Source of the DNA: an uncultured Granulosicoccaceae bacterium
Lineage (GTDB): Bacteria; Pseudomonadota; Gammaproteobacteria; Granulosicoccales; Granulosicoccaceae
Direction: 5' to 3'
Assembly (NCBI GenBank): GCA_937922015.1
Contig: CAKZVB010000123.1
Location: 1 to 53,075, forward strand
Length of the DNA stretch: 53,075 bases
Shown piece after piece: positions 7,364-16,620 of the stretch (positions are counted from its first letter, which is position 1; every line of letters begins with the position of its first letter). The position numbers and the translations under genes were made by a program. The notes under the pieces were generated by a model. The model was not told the DNA's origin and searched no databases. It saw only the letters and a list, made by a program, of their open reading frames with translations.

Positions 7364-9712
7364 TTATGTGCGCGCTAATTTTTTAATATTCACGGCAAAT
7401 GAATTTTCATCAGAGTCTGAAAAATAGATATCAAGGTCATAGCCCTGATCGTCTATAAAATGGAAAATCCGTTTCGGCTCTGATAAAGAATAGGGCACCA
7501 GTAACGTGGCGATTCGCTGTCTTTTTGCAGCCGGAAAAGTCGCATTAAGATGGCTGCTTTCTGGCAGTCCTGCATAGTCGTCGGTGTCGACGTCCGGAAA
7601 GCCGGTGATTTGCTCGCAATCGGGCTGGCCTGATTCCGACCAGACAAACTGGCCATAGAAACCGGCGCGCCCGCCGTTATATCTAAACGAACTGGCCCCC
7701 AGGTTCATGGGCTCGTTGGTATGCAACAACCAGTTGATCGATACCGGTTCACAGGCATCAATGGAGTCAACAATTACAAAGTAACTGTTGTGCACGAAAT
7801 AGACTTCCCTGATCACTTGCTCCACCGCAGGTGTCAGTGTGGCGTAGGCGGCTGTTGCATCCCCTTTTATATAAATATGATCTGTGTGCTGTATTGCCTG
7901 GTCTATGTTGCCTGTGGCGCTCATGGCAATGGTCTTGTCTTTGTTTGCGTATTGTCCGGCTCCGTTTATCAGTATTGCGTTTTTAGAGCGTGTTTGCCTG
8001 CGCCAGTTTTTGTGCATCGAGCTGTTAAACGCCACATAGTAGCCGGATTGAATGGCAAGATCCTCACCGTAAGCCGACATTACAAACGCATTTTGATCTC
8101 CATGACTGTGGCTGATAGAGCCAAAGGAACTGGACTTCATAATGAAGCCGATGTGTTGGTCTGGATTGTTCAGGCTGTGTTGTATTGCCGCCCAGCCAAT
8201 ACCTTTGAACCATTTAAGTGTGTCGATCCCTGTTGGTGGTATAGATTCTATGACCGGAAAATCGTACTGATAGACCATGTCATCGAAATTTAGATCCCAC
8301 CAGCCGAAATTATAAAATTCCATGGCAGTGCCAGGGTCATTGCGCAGTATCTCTTCGAAATACCATTGGTAGTGTGCGTTGCCGGTGACGCCGGCGAACT
8401 GTCGCAGGTTGTAGGCAACCTTAAGACAGGGCAGATCTCCCATGGTTGAGTCATCGCCAAAGGTACCGCGGCGTGTACCGGGGGCTTTGGTATAAAACGG
8501 AAAATCACCGGTGTGCTGAAAAAAAGGTCGCTGATAAATATCAATGCCGGCGTAACTTTTAAGTAGATTTGCCGCATCGATAAGATAGGCCATTCCCGTC
8601 ATCCAGTAGTGAGGCCCCTCGGCCCAGCCACCTTCTTTATCGCCCCACGGGGAATAGATAGTAAACAGGAATTCAATCGAGTAGTTAAGCCAGGTTTCGG
8701 CTTCTGGTGAGTCGTCAAGAAGGGCGATGGACGCTGGAATCAGTACCGCTGACACCGCTCTGACCGCGTGGCTGTCGTACGGGAATAGCTGAATTTTTGC
8801 ATTGTTGATGATGTGGTTGGCGGTTTCACGTGTACGTTCCAGCAATGCGTTGCGTACGAGCTCGCGTTCATCTTCGGTTAACTCATCATGAAGCCAATCG
8901 TATCCCCAGGCCAGAGCAAGGTTGACACGAAAAGCCCATTCGTCGGTGTAACCACGTGATGTTGTTCCATTCGGGTCCCAGCTGGCGGCCTCTAATAACC
9001 ACTCTTTAGCGCGTGCGAGCATGACATCGTCTTGAGTGACCTTGCCGCCGACTGACAGGTGTCGTATTGCGTAGAGCAACTGCTGACAATTGATATAGGT
9101 TTGTCGCCAGATCGAGGCTACACGTTGATGATTCGGATAACCAGCGGGTTCGGCCATGATGTCTTTGTCCATCCATGGCTGCGCTGATTTTTCGAAAAAC
9201 ACAGACCAGTTGTATCTGGACTGATCACTGGTGATGTCGCGGCGGAAAGTGTCCAGTCTTTCAGGCGTCATCCATAGTCTGGGGTGAGCCCGGCACACAT
9301 GGTTGAAACGCTTGTCGCGTGACTGTAGTGGTGTTTGCGGAAGATCATCGGTAATACGAAACTGACGCGGTGTGCTCCAGGTCGTCAGCGGCTCGCCGGT
9401 GACAGAATCGCAAACGGCGTAAGTCCAGTTGTATTGTCCTGCAGGCAGGACGATATCCGGTGTAAAAAAGTTTAATGGCAGCCTGGTGAATGTCCAGCTT
9501 GCAGGGTCGTTATCCTTGGTTTCGGTCTGTATACGAAGGGTGTAAAAAGCTTCGTCTTCAATAACCGGAAGCCAGGTGAATCGTGGAGGGTTCTCTACAA
9601 TTTCGTCACTGAGGTCAATCGGGCTGTAGCCGATTGTCAGTCGGCCGGCACGCGGTTCTTCCAGTAACAGCAGAGTCGCTGCACCATCTTGATTTTGTAC
9701 AACGCGTTGCAA
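7364..9712 (-). CDS. Heparinase II/III-type exolytic polysaccharide lyase (PL15-like)
   Basis: This 782-residue protein has the layout of PL15-type oligo-uronide lyases. An N-terminal beta-sandwich (DUF4962-like, about 20-150) contains NPPRFTWLPV and LPAGQYNWTYAV. HPRLWMTPERLDTFRRDI opens an alpha/alpha barrel of about 150-480. The C-terminal heparinase II/III-like beta domain carries the signature SHSHGDQNAFVMSAYGED near residue 535. Such enzymes beta-eliminate uronic acid residues from chain ends of alginate, heparin-like or related oligosaccharides. No signal peptide is seen, consistent with cytoplasmic action after import by the adjacent AlgQ-type ABC system. It is the last gene of that minus-strand operon. 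The family is likely; whether the substrate is alginate, a glycosaminoglycan or an algal polysaccharide is open, and GH88 genes nearby favour a mixed polymer. Confidence 0.85.
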   Translation of the reverse strand: MQRVVQNQDGAATLLLLEEPRAGRLTIGYSPIDLSDEIVENPPRFTWLPVIEDEAFYTLRIQTETKDNDPASWTFTRLPLNFFTPDIVLPAGQYNWTYAVCDSVTGEPLTTWSTPRQFRITDDLPQTPLQSRDKRFNHVCRAHPRLWMTPERLDTFRRDITSDQSRYNWSVFFEKSAQPWMDKDIMAEPAGYPNHQRVASIWRQTYINCQQLLYAIRHLSVGGKVTQDDVMLARAKEWLLEAASWDPNGTTSRGYTDEWAFRVNLALAWGYDWLHDELTEDERELVRNALLERTRETANHIINNAKIQLFPYDSHAVRAVSAVLIPASIALLDDSPEAETWLNYSIEFLFTIYSPWGDKEGGWAEGPHYWMTGMAYLIDAANLLKSYAGIDIYQRPFFQHTGDFPFYTKAPGTRRGTFGDDSTMGDLPCLKVAYNLRQFAGVTGNAHYQWYFEEILRNDPGTAMEFYNFGWWDLNFDDMVYQYDFPVIESIPPTGIDTLKWFKGIGWAAIQHSLNNPDQHIGFIMKSSSFGSISHSHGDQNAFVMSAYGEDLAIQSGYYVAFNSSMHKNWRRQTRSKNAILINGAGQYANKDKTIAMSATGNIDQAIQHTDHIYIKGDATAAYATLTPAVEQVIREVYFVHNSYFVIVDSIDACEPVSINWLLHTNEPMNLGASSFRYNGGRAGFYGQFVWSESGQPDCEQITGFPDVDTDDYAGLPESSHLNATFPAAKRQRIATLLVPYSLSEPKRIFHFIDDQGYDLDIYFSDSDENSFAVNIKKLART

Positions 9713-9734
9713 AAGGGTATCTCCGGTTGTATGA

Positions 9735-9768
9735 ACAGTGTGGGCGACAGTTGCTGCCGCCCACCTGT
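9735..9768 (-). promoter_or_regulatory. Stem-loop between binding-protein and lyase genes
   Basis: GTGGGCG at 9740-9746 pairs with CGCCCAC at 9758-9764, extended by ACAG/CTGT outside a single bulged base. It begins 10 bases after the binding-protein stop on the minus strand and has no T-run. Such hairpins after solute-binding-protein genes often stabilise the upstream transcript end and reduce downstream reading, giving more binding protein than lyase. The pairing is seen directly; the role is inferred. Confidence 0.5.
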
Positions 9769-9777
9769 GTGGTTTTG

Positions 9778-11352
9778 CTACTTGTTGTACTGACGCTTGT
9801 ATGCAGAGTTCATTACTTCCAGAACTTTGCTCAGACCTAACTTATCAAGCTGGGCCATGTAGTCGTCCCAATCAGCTTCGACGTCGCCGTTGCCAAGGAT
9901 CCAGCTTTGCTGACGCTCCAGCATATGGTCTCTGATAGAGCCCCAGTGGCGATCGTATACTTTCTGCTCATCTGCGTTAAAAGCAACGCCCAGAAACTGA
10001 TCGATCAGGTAGTCACCCTGGTCATATAGCTCGATACCTTCAAGAGCAAACTCATTTGACCACTGGATCTCATAACCATAGTCCTGAAAATAACCTCGCC
10101 CTTGCAGTTGCGAACCCACCTGGTACAGGGAGCGGTTGACCGGCCCTGCATCGAGGAACTCTTGTTTGAAAATAGCCTTGCCATCTATCATGTCGTAGTG
10201 CATGCCTTCGACACCGAAGTTTGCCAGGCGTCGACCTTCCTCGGTAAAGAAGAAGTCAAAGTACTTAATGGTTTCGACCGGGTGTTTGTTAGTGCCGCCA
10301 ATCGCCCAGCCATCCGGCTTGATTGGAATACGGCGATGCTCTTCGATGCGTTTGCCACTGATTGACGCCGGTGGGGCCATGGCTTTAAATTCAAACCCAT
10401 CGATTTCAGAGGCCAAACGATTATAGCCGGAAGTTGATGCAAACCAGTCGTGCGTAGAGCCGCCCAGGTTTTCACTGAGAAGGAAGTCACGTGCAGAACT
10501 ACCACGGGTAAAAATTTCTGCATCCACTAAGCCTTCTGCCTGCCAGCGTGCGAGGTTTTTAATACCTTCACGATAACCTTCTCCGGCATATGGATGTTCG
10601 ATTTTTCCATCGACCACCATGAAGTCGTGGTAGGTGTCTGAACCTGAAGAACGCCCATCCCACAAAGTTACCAGGCGAATAAGCTCAGGCCACTGACGTG
10701 CAAAGTAAGGCACTTCATCGGCAACGCCGTTGCCGTTGGGATCCTGAGTTTTAAATGCGCGCAGAACTTTCTCGTAGTCCTCTACCGTCTCAGGCACCTC
10801 GAGGCCGAGCTTTTTCAGCCAGTCTGTACGGATCCAGTAGGCTCTGCCGTACTTGCCGTCCGGCAGATACGGTATGTAGTACATGTTGCCATCGGCCGCT
10901 GAAATAGCCGCTGCGATTTCAGGTCTTTCTGCGAAGAACTTCTTCAAATTGGGTGCATGCTCATCGATCAGATCGTTCAGCGGTAAAAACGCGCCTTCGG
11001 GGCCGAATTGATTAACGAAGTCCTTGATCCGGCTGGAGCCGACAATATCCGGGATGGTGCCTGACGCAAGCATCAGATTTAGTGCTTCAGTTTTCCCGGT
11101 ATTCTCGGAGTCGGTGCGCATGTTAGCGCCCACGGTGACGTCTTTCAGGTGCACATTAGTCAGCTCACGCGCTTTTTGTTCTACCGGCCAGTCTTCTTTA
11201 TAGACCGGATAGCGGGCGTGATTCATCTGGATCGTCAATTCCAGTGGATCGCCTTTAACGATTTGTAAATGGCCATCGGCGAGCGTTGGTGTGGTTGTCA
11301 CCGCAGCTGCCATAGCCGCCGAAACGGCTGTTGTGAATAAAAGTTTTTTCAT
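9778..11352 (-). CDS. AlgQ-like periplasmic oligo-uronide-binding protein of an ABC importer
   Basis: This 524-residue extracellular solute-binding protein closely recalls AlgQ1/AlgQ2, the alginate-oligosaccharide-binding proteins of Sphingomonas A1, in both length and recurring segments: EDWPV, LTNVHL, GAFLPLNDLIDEHAP, DGNMYYIPYLPDG, DPNGNGVADEVP (calcium-loop-like), GRSSGSDTYHDF, THDWFAST, KPDGWAI and the final YKRQYN. An N-terminal Sec signal peptide (about residues 1-25, ending TLADG) fits periplasmic location. GGAGAGGAG precedes the ATG. It is followed by permease and ATPase partners upstream in the same operon. Related proteins in other bacteria bind glycosaminoglycan disaccharides, so the bound sugar could be an alginate-like or glycosaminoglycan-like unsaturated oligosaccharide. 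Homology is confident; the ligand is not. Confidence 0.9.
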   Translation of the reverse strand: MKKLLFTTAVSAAMAAAVTTTPTLADGHLQIVKGDPLELTIQMNHARYPVYKEDWPVEQKARELTNVHLKDVTVGANMRTDSENTGKTEALNLMLASGTIPDIVGSSRIKDFVNQFGPEGAFLPLNDLIDEHAPNLKKFFAERPEIAAAISAADGNMYYIPYLPDGKYGRAYWIRTDWLKKLGLEVPETVEDYEKVLRAFKTQDPNGNGVADEVPYFARQWPELIRLVTLWDGRSSGSDTYHDFMVVDGKIEHPYAGEGYREGIKNLARWQAEGLVDAEIFTRGSSARDFLLSENLGGSTHDWFASTSGYNRLASEIDGFEFKAMAPPASISGKRIEEHRRIPIKPDGWAIGGTNKHPVETIKYFDFFFTEEGRRLANFGVEGMHYDMIDGKAIFKQEFLDAGPVNRSLYQVGSQLQGRGYFQDYGYEIQWSNEFALEGIELYDQGDYLIDQFLGVAFNADEQKVYDRHWGSIRDHMLERQQSWILGNGDVEADWDDYMAQLDKLGLSKVLEVMNSAYKRQYNK

Positions 11353-11378
11353 AGCTCCTCTCCAATTAGTTTATTTAC

Positions 11379-12260
11379 TTACTCTTTGACACCACCGAGA
11401 AGAATGCCCTTCTCGAAGTATTTTTGAATCCACGGATAAACAAGCAATACCGGGATAACTGAACAGACGATGATAGCTGCTGTCACGGTCTCGGCACTAT
11501 AGGCTGCTTCCAACTGTGTCATTGCAAATTCATCATCATCGCTAAGGGTTGCCAATGTATGGCGAAGGAAGACCTGCAGCGGAATTTTATCCTCGCTCTG
11601 CAAGAGGACCATCGCCCAGAAAAATCCGTTCCATCGTGCCACGATGCAAAACAATGTGATCGTAGCGATCGCTGGCTTGGATAGCGGAATAAAAACTTTC
11701 CACAAAATCTGGAAATCGTTTGCCCCGTCCATCCGTGCGGCTTCTTCAAAGCTTTGTGGTAATGACTCGAAGAAGTTGCGCAGCAATATAATGTTGAAAG
11801 CATTGACTGCGAACGCCAGGATAATACCAAACATGCTGTCCAAAAGGTTCAGGTCACGCATGTTCAGATAAAAAGGAATCAGCCCCGCGTTAAACCACAT
11901 GGTAAATGCGATAAACAGATTGAAATATCGTCTGCCTATTAACTGTGGCCGCGACAATGCATAAGCGGCCGGGATAATGAACAACAGACTCAGTATCGTG
12001 CCGCCAATAGTATAGATAAATGTGTTGCGGTACGAGATCCAGAACTCGGGCTGTACCAGAATGTATTTGTAGGCTTCAGTTGTTAGCTGAATAGGTGTCA
12101 ACACAACTTTGCCTGCTTGCGCTGCAAAGCCCGAACTGAACGACACCGCAGCGATGTAGATAAACGGGTACAAAGTGGCAATTGTAAACATGCCAATCAA
12201 CAGCGACACAACAATGGAAAATATTTTGTCGCCGCGAGAATAGAGGTTCCAGCTAATCAT
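11379..12260 (-). CDS. ABC sugar permease, LplC/AlgM2 type
   Basis: This is an inner-membrane permease of 293 residues with six predicted transmembrane helices. The MalG/LplC-type coupling signature EAARMDGANDFQILWKVFIPLSKP lies near residues 180-203 and docks the ATPase. It ends in the characteristic KYFEKGILLGGVKE tail of this subfamily. It is 10 bases from the upstream permease gene and 26 bases ahead of the binding-protein gene, so it belongs to the same operon. With the partner permease it forms the AlgM1-AlgM2-like channel that moves oligosaccharides into the cytoplasm. Function as a permease is certain; specificity follows the AlgQ-like protein. Confidence 0.9.
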   Translation of the reverse strand: MISWNLYSRGDKIFSIVVSLLIGMFTIATLYPFIYIAAVSFSSGFAAQAGKVVLTPIQLTTEAYKYILVQPEFWISYRNTFIYTIGGTILSLLFIIPAAYALSRPQLIGRRYFNLFIAFTMWFNAGLIPFYLNMRDLNLLDSMFGIILAFAVNAFNIILLRNFFESLPQSFEEAARMDGANDFQILWKVFIPLSKPAIATITLFCIVARWNGFFWAMVLLQSEDKIPLQVFLRHTLATLSDDDEFAMTQLEAAYSAETVTAAIIVCSVIPVLLVYPWIQKYFEKGILLGGVKE

Positions 12261-12270
12261 TCAATAATCC

Positions 12271-13248
12271 CTACCACAACGATGTGCGCGAGTAGCGTCG
12301 CGACAGGGTATTGGCAATCATCACAAGCACAAACGCGACGACCGCATTAAAAAGGCCCGCAGCGGCTGCGAAGTCGTAGCGACCACTTTGCAGACCCTGC
12401 CGGTAAACAAACGTGTTGACTACATCTGCCGTTTCATAAGTTGCAGGCTGATAAAGCAGAATGATCAACTCGAACGAAACTTCCATCACATTACCGATGC
12501 GAATAATCAGCATGATGAGAATCGTTGGCAGAATCGAGGGAAGGGTGATTTTCCACATCATCTGCCATCGACTGGCACCGTCTACTACAGCACTTTCATA
12601 GAGTGAGGGGCTGACACCTGCGATAGCAGCCAGAAAGACAATTGACCCAAACCCCGCTTCCTGCCAGATGCCGGTGCCGACAAAGATTGGCCTGAACCAT
12701 TCCGGCTTGGTTAAAAAGTATATGGAATCAATTCCAAGCCAGCCGAGCACGGTATTAACAATGCCTACCGATGGTGAGAACGCCGTAATTACGATACCTG
12801 CGATAATCACTGACGAAATAAAGTGCGGCAGGTAGACGATCGTTTGTGCGGTTTTCTTGTAGGTGGCATTCATTACCTCGTTAAACATCAACGCGAGAAT
12901 GATAGGTGCTGGAAAGCCGAATAGAAGATTCAAAAAACTGATTTTGATAGTGTTCCAGAATGCCCGGATGAACTGGTCATTGGTAAAAAGCGTTTCAAAG
13001 TGCTCCAGGCCCGCCCACGGACTATTTGCCACGCCGCGGAATATTGAGTAGTCCTTAAACGCAATCTGCAAGCCGTACATCGGTTTGTACAGAAACAGAA
13101 TCATCCAGATGATCGTTGGCAACAGCATTAGATAAATCTGCCATTCATTTCTGAAGTGATCGCCAAGCCAGATAAGCTTCTGTTTTAGAGTTCGTTTGCG
13201 AGTCGTGGTGACGGTAGTCACATGCCGCTTGTCTGAGCCTGTGTTCAC
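12271..13248 (-). CDS. ABC sugar permease, LplB/AlgM1 type
   Basis: This is an inner-membrane permease of 325 residues. A basic cytoplasmic head ([15 protein letters not shown]) is followed by six transmembrane segments, beginning [19 protein letters not shown] with the LplB-type [10 protein letters not shown] after it. The coupling helix [20 protein letters not shown] lies near residues 205-224. It starts at a GTG that overlaps the upstream ATPase stop (GTGA), which implies translational coupling. It pairs with the permease encoded just downstream to import oligosaccharides delivered by the AlgQ-like protein. Confidence 0.9.
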   Translation of the reverse strand: MNTGSDKRHVTTVTTTRKRTLKQKLIWLGDHFRNEWQIYLMLLPTIIWMILFLYKPMYGLQIAFKDYSIFRGVANSPWAGLEHFETLFTNDQFIRAFWNTIKISFLNLLFGFPAPIILALMFNEVMNATYKKTAQTIVYLPHFISSVIIAGIVITAFSPSVGIVNTVLGWLGIDSIYFLTKPEWFRPIFVGTGIWQEAGFGSIVFLAAIAGVSPSLYESAVVDGASRWQMMWKITLPSILPTILIMLIIRIGNVMEVSFELIILLYQPATYETADVVNTFVYRQGLQSGRYDFAAAAGLFNAVVAFVLVMIANTLSRRYSRTSLW

Positions 13249-14339
13249 GAGCCGTGTTGTCCTGTAATGACAACTCCGGACTCTGCGTCAAAAATCTTTA
13301 CCAGATTCCTCGGTGCATACACCTGTGAAATGCCGGAAAGATGTTTTATGTCACCGTTGGTTTCTGCCTTGATAATTACTGGTTGACCGGCAATGGTTGC
13401 ATGCAGCAGTGCCTCTGATCCGAGTGGTTCAACCAGATTCAGTGATATAGGAATCGCAGGTGAGCCATCGTCCGGTGTCATAGAGAAATGCTCCGGACGC
13501 ACCCCGACAACCACCTGTTGTCCGTCACTGACGCTGATGTTGTCGGGTATTGCAAAGGCGGCATCGCCAATCATTACCTGCTTGCCGGAAGGCGTGCCTG
13601 ATACCACCCCCTGCATTTGGTTCATGGGCGGCGAGCCGATGAAGCCAGCGACAAATGTGCTTACCGGATTCATGAACAAGTCCATCGGTGATCCGATTTG
13701 TTCAATGTAGCCGTCGTTCATCACCACGATTCGGTCAGCGAGTGTCATTGCTTCAACCTGGTCGTGGGTCACATAGACGGACGTCACATCAAGCCGTTTG
13801 TGAAGCTGTTTGATTTCTGCTCTCATCTGCGTGCGTAATTTCGCGTCGAGATTTGATAGCGGTTCATCAAATAGAAATACTTTCGGGCGCCGTACAATTG
13901 CGCGCCCCATTGCCACCCGCTGACGCTGACCACCTGACAGATCGGACGGACGTCTGTCGAGATAGTCGGTCAAGCCCAGAATGGCTGCGACATCGGCAAC
14001 AGTCTTTGCGATTTCGTCCTTAGGGGTTCGACGTATGCGAAGTCCGAAGGCAATGTTGTTTGCCACGTTGAGGTGCGGATAAAGTGCGTAGTTTTGAAAA
14101 ACCATGGCCACATCGCGATCCTTCGGTGCCACTCTGTTTACCACGCGAGAGTCTATCGATACGGTGCCACCGGAGATTTCCTCCAGTCCCGCAATCATTC
14201 GCAAGGTGGTGGATTTTCCACAACCGGATGGACCCACGAGTACCACGAATTCCTGGCTTTCAATGGTCAGATCGATGTTGTGAACGACTTCGAGATTACC
14301 GTAGCTCTTCGCAACCTTGTCAAGGATGACGCTAGTCAT
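13245..14339 (-). CDS. ABC importer ATPase, AlgS/MsmK/UgpC type
   Basis: This 364-residue ATPase powers the sugar importer. Walker [10 protein letters not shown] lies near residue 37, the Q-loop in [13 protein letters not shown], the signature [14 protein letters not shown], Walker [17 protein letters not shown], and the switch histidine in [11 protein letters not shown]. The C-terminal third is the OB-fold regulatory domain (MOI/TOBE type, about 240-355) of the MalK/UgpC group, with VGVRPEHF as its hallmark. It lies between the GntR regulator and the permeases in one operon and overlaps the next gene by four bases. Members of this group sometimes serve several importers, so it may not be exclusive to this one. 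Confidence 0.93.
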   Translation of the reverse strand: MTSVILDKVAKSYGNLEVVHNIDLTIESQEFVVLVGPSGCGKSTTLRMIAGLEEISGGTVSIDSRVVNRVAPKDRDVAMVFQNYALYPHLNVANNIAFGLRIRRTPKDEIAKTVADVAAILGLTDYLDRRPSDLSGGQRQRVAMGRAIVRRPKVFLFDEPLSNLDAKLRTQMRAEIKQLHKRLDVTSVYVTHDQVEAMTLADRIVVMNDGYIEQIGSPMDLFMNPVSTFVAGFIGSPPMNQMQGVVSGTPSGKQVMIGDAAFAIPDNISVSDGQQVVVGVRPEHFSMTPDDGSPAIPISLNLVEPLGSEALLHATIAGQPVIIKAETNGDIKHLSGISQVYAPRNLVKIFDAESGVVITGQHGS

Positions 14340-14378
14340 GTGTATCTAACCATGTGAGTTGTTGCCTGGTGCATTGTT

Positions 14379-15209
14379 TTATCTGGCCCTGTCTGTTGCT
14401 GCTGAACTGGTGTTGTTGCGCCGGCCGCTGCGTTTACGCACCTTTGAGGTGTCCTGATTTTCAATGAAAGTCATCAGTTCCTGGTGACTGGTGAGTTGTT
14501 CCAGTTCAGTTTCAAGCGATCCGATGTGATCGATAAGTGCTGCCTTGCTCGCAACCGGATCGCCTTTTTTAATCGCTTTGACAATTGTACGGTGTTGTTT
14601 GAGTACTTCAGGGCCGCGTCGAATATGGCCGATGCGTTTGAGTTGTCGCACTCGTATTACGTCGGCCTGTGTACGCCGTAGCACCGGCCACACCCCGACT
14701 ACCCCCGCCATCTTAAAAAAAGTCTCGTGCAGCGCTTCATCCAGTGAAAAGAACCTGACGTAGTCCTCGTCTTTAAGTGCATTAGCCTGTTGTTCAAGGA
14801 TCAGATCAAGGTTTGGCAATTCTGAACTCAGATGGCCACGTTCCGCCGCACGTTGCACGGCGCCGGTTTCAAGTTGCAGGCGCACAAAGCAGCCCTCTAT
14901 GTAAGAGTTGATGCTAATCGGTGTAATGTAGGTGCCGCTTTTCGGCACGATATTGACCAGCCCGGCGTCTTCCAGCCGGATCAGTGCCTCACGTACGGGG
15001 GTTTTACTTGCGTTTAGTGCCTCGGCGATCTCTTTTTCTGACATCAGCTGCCCGGGCAGCACTTTCAGGGTGACTATCTGGTCCCACAGGATTCGGTAAA
15101 TCTGCGATACCAGTAGCTCATCGGCCTCCAGGGTGGTGCCCGCCAGCAATTGTCCGATGCTTAACTGCCCGGCTGGATCTAGCTGTGAATTCTCAGGTGC
15201 TGCTGGCAT
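14379..15209 (-). CDS. GntR-family (FCD-domain) transcriptional regulator
   Basis: This is a 276-residue GntR/FCD regulator, different from the one at 5694. The winged helix-turn-helix (about 35-105) shows LPGQLMSEKEIAEALNASKT and PVREALIRLEDAGLV. The FCD ligand domain (about 110-245) carries a histidine in LDEALHETFF and others in LKQHRTIV and LIDHIGSLE. A basic 25-residue tail (RKRSGRRNN) follows the domain and is unusual. It is the first gene of the import/lyase operon and is divergent from the glucarate-dehydratase-like gene. It probably controls both from the 121-base gap, which holds paired ATATCAGA repeats. The inducer is likely a uronate catabolite, by inference. Confidence 0.88.
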   Translation of the reverse strand: MPAAPENSQLDPAGQLSIGQLLAGTTLEADELLVSQIYRILWDQIVTLKVLPGQLMSEKEIAEALNASKTPVREALIRLEDAGLVNIVPKSGTYITPISINSYIEGCFVRLQLETGAVQRAAERGHLSSELPNLDLILEQQANALKDEDYVRFFSLDEALHETFFKMAGVVGVWPVLRRTQADVIRVRQLKRIGHIRRGPEVLKQHRTIVKAIKKGDPVASKAALIDHIGSLETELEQLTSHQELMTFIENQDTSKVRKRSGRRNNTSSAATDRAR

Positions 15210-15219
15210 AGGTTATAAT

Positions 15220-15248
15220 ATATCAGATGGCTAAACTAAGATATCAGA
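15220..15248. promoter_or_regulatory. Direct repeat of ATATCAGA, candidate regulator site
   Basis: ATATCAGA occurs at 15220-15227 and 15241-15248, exactly 21 bases apart (two helical turns), in the gap between the divergent gntR and glucarate-dehydratase-like genes. The first copy overlaps a TATAATAT stretch that could serve as a -10 element. A regulator binding on one face of the DNA would fit. The repeat is seen; binding is inferred. Confidence 0.4.
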
Positions 15249-15330
15249 GTTAGAATGCAGTGGTCAATCAACAATCTCCTGCTTGCAACATTGTGTCGCA
15301 AAGCCGACGGAGTCACTGGGCTGGTTACTT

Positions 15331-16581
15331 ATGCGGGTGCGTGAAGTCAAATTAACCCCGGTAGCGATACCGGATGTGCCATTGGTCAATGTGAAGGGTG
15401 TGCACCAGGGGGTCTTTCTACGCACTATCATAGAGATCACTACTGATGACGGGATCACCGGCATCGGTGAAACTTATGGTGCTGCACGAACCCTTAATGG
15501 TCTGAAGGCCGTAGCACCGGCGCTAAGCGGGCTCGACCCGTTTCATTTAAACGATCTTGCGGCACGTGTTGAGCGTGTCTTACCGGATGCCGGTGGCATC
15601 AACTCTCCCACCATGCTCACCGATCATCGACTGGTGGATGTGGTCTACGGTGCGTTTGAGCTGGCCTGCCTTGATATACAGGGCAAAAAAACCAATCGCC
15701 CCCTGTGCGATCTGCTGGGTGGTGCAGTGCGGGATAAAGTAAGGTTCGGCGGTTATCTATTCTTTAAATTCATAAAGCCTCAGGATCAGCCGGGCAACGA
15801 TATATTCGGCGAAGTGATGACGCCTGATGCGTTGGTTGAAGAGGCAGCAACACTGGCGCAGCAACACGGGTTCACCTCCTTTAAGTTGAAGGGCGGCGTG
15901 CTGGAGCCGGATCTTGAGCTGGAAACCATGCGAAAGCTTCGTGATCGCTTTCCCGATGCGCCGCTGCGAATAGATCCGATGGGGGCCTGGACAGTGCCCA
16001 CCGCACAGCGCATGTGTGAACAGATGGGGCCGTTGCTAGAGTACCTGGAAGATCCGGTGCGTGGCATGGATGCAATGGCTGAACTCTCAGCATCGACTGA
16101 TGTGCCGCTGTCGACAAACCTGGTGGTAGTGCAGTTTGATCAGGTGGTCGCGGCGATAAAAAAAGACGCCGTACAAATAGTTCTGGCCGATCATCACTAC
16201 TGGCGCGGTGCAAGCGGCGCTATAAAACTGGGAGAGTTTTGCAAGGCGGCTGATATGGGCGTATCAATGCACTCTAATACCCATTTGGGAATAAGCCTTG
16301 CGGCCATGGTGCATGTGGCGGCGGCAATCCCTAACCTCACATACGACTGTGATACACACTACCCGTGGACAGAACACGAGATCATACGCGGCGGAAAAAT
16401 CCCTTTCCATGACGGTGCGATAGCAGTTCCGGATGGCCCTGGCATCGGTGTCGAAATTAATCCCGATGCGCTGCAGGAGTATCACGAGCTGTATGTGTCG
16501 CAGGCGTTGTACGATCGGGCAGATACCGACGAAATGCTTAAATATATTCCTGACTATGTGCGAAAAGTGCCGCGCTGGTGA
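15331..16581 (+). CDS. Enolase-superfamily sugar-acid dehydratase, glucarate dehydratase type
   Basis: This 416-residue enzyme belongs to the enolase superfamily (mandelate racemase/muconate lactonising group) and looks most like glucarate dehydratase, which removes water from glucarate to give 5-keto-4-deoxyglucarate. Key motifs are TDHRLVDVVYGAFELACLDI, the KLK base motif in FTSFKLKGG, metal-ligand regions DPMGAW, LEDPVRG and STNLVVV, and the distal base in MHSNTHLGISLAAMVH. Known glucarate dehydratases usually read DPNGAW, so the Met here may signal a different diacid. I chose ATG at 15331; a TTG at 15283 in the same frame gives a poorly conserved extension. The ABC exporter follows 39 bases later. 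The exact substrate is uncertain. Confidence 0.8.
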   Translation: MRVREVKLTPVAIPDVPLVNVKGVHQGVFLRTIIEITTDDGITGIGETYGAARTLNGLKAVAPALSGLDPFHLNDLAARVERVLPDAGGINSPTMLTDHRLVDVVYGAFELACLDIQGKKTNRPLCDLLGGAVRDKVRFGGYLFFKFIKPQDQPGNDIFGEVMTPDALVEEAATLAQQHGFTSFKLKGGVLEPDLELETMRKLRDRFPDAPLRIDPMGAWTVPTAQRMCEQMGPLLEYLEDPVRGMDAMAELSASTDVPLSTNLVVVQFDQVVAAIKKDAVQIVLADHHYWRGASGAIKLGEFCKAADMGVSMHSNTHLGISLAAMVHVAAAIPNLTYDCDTHYPWTEHEIIRGGKIPFHDGAIAVPDGPGIGVEINPDALQEYHELYVSQALYDRADTDEMLKYIPDYVRKVPRW

Positions 16582-16620
16582 TGATTCCAGTGAATATTCG
16601 TTTAGCAGGCAGCGAAACTC

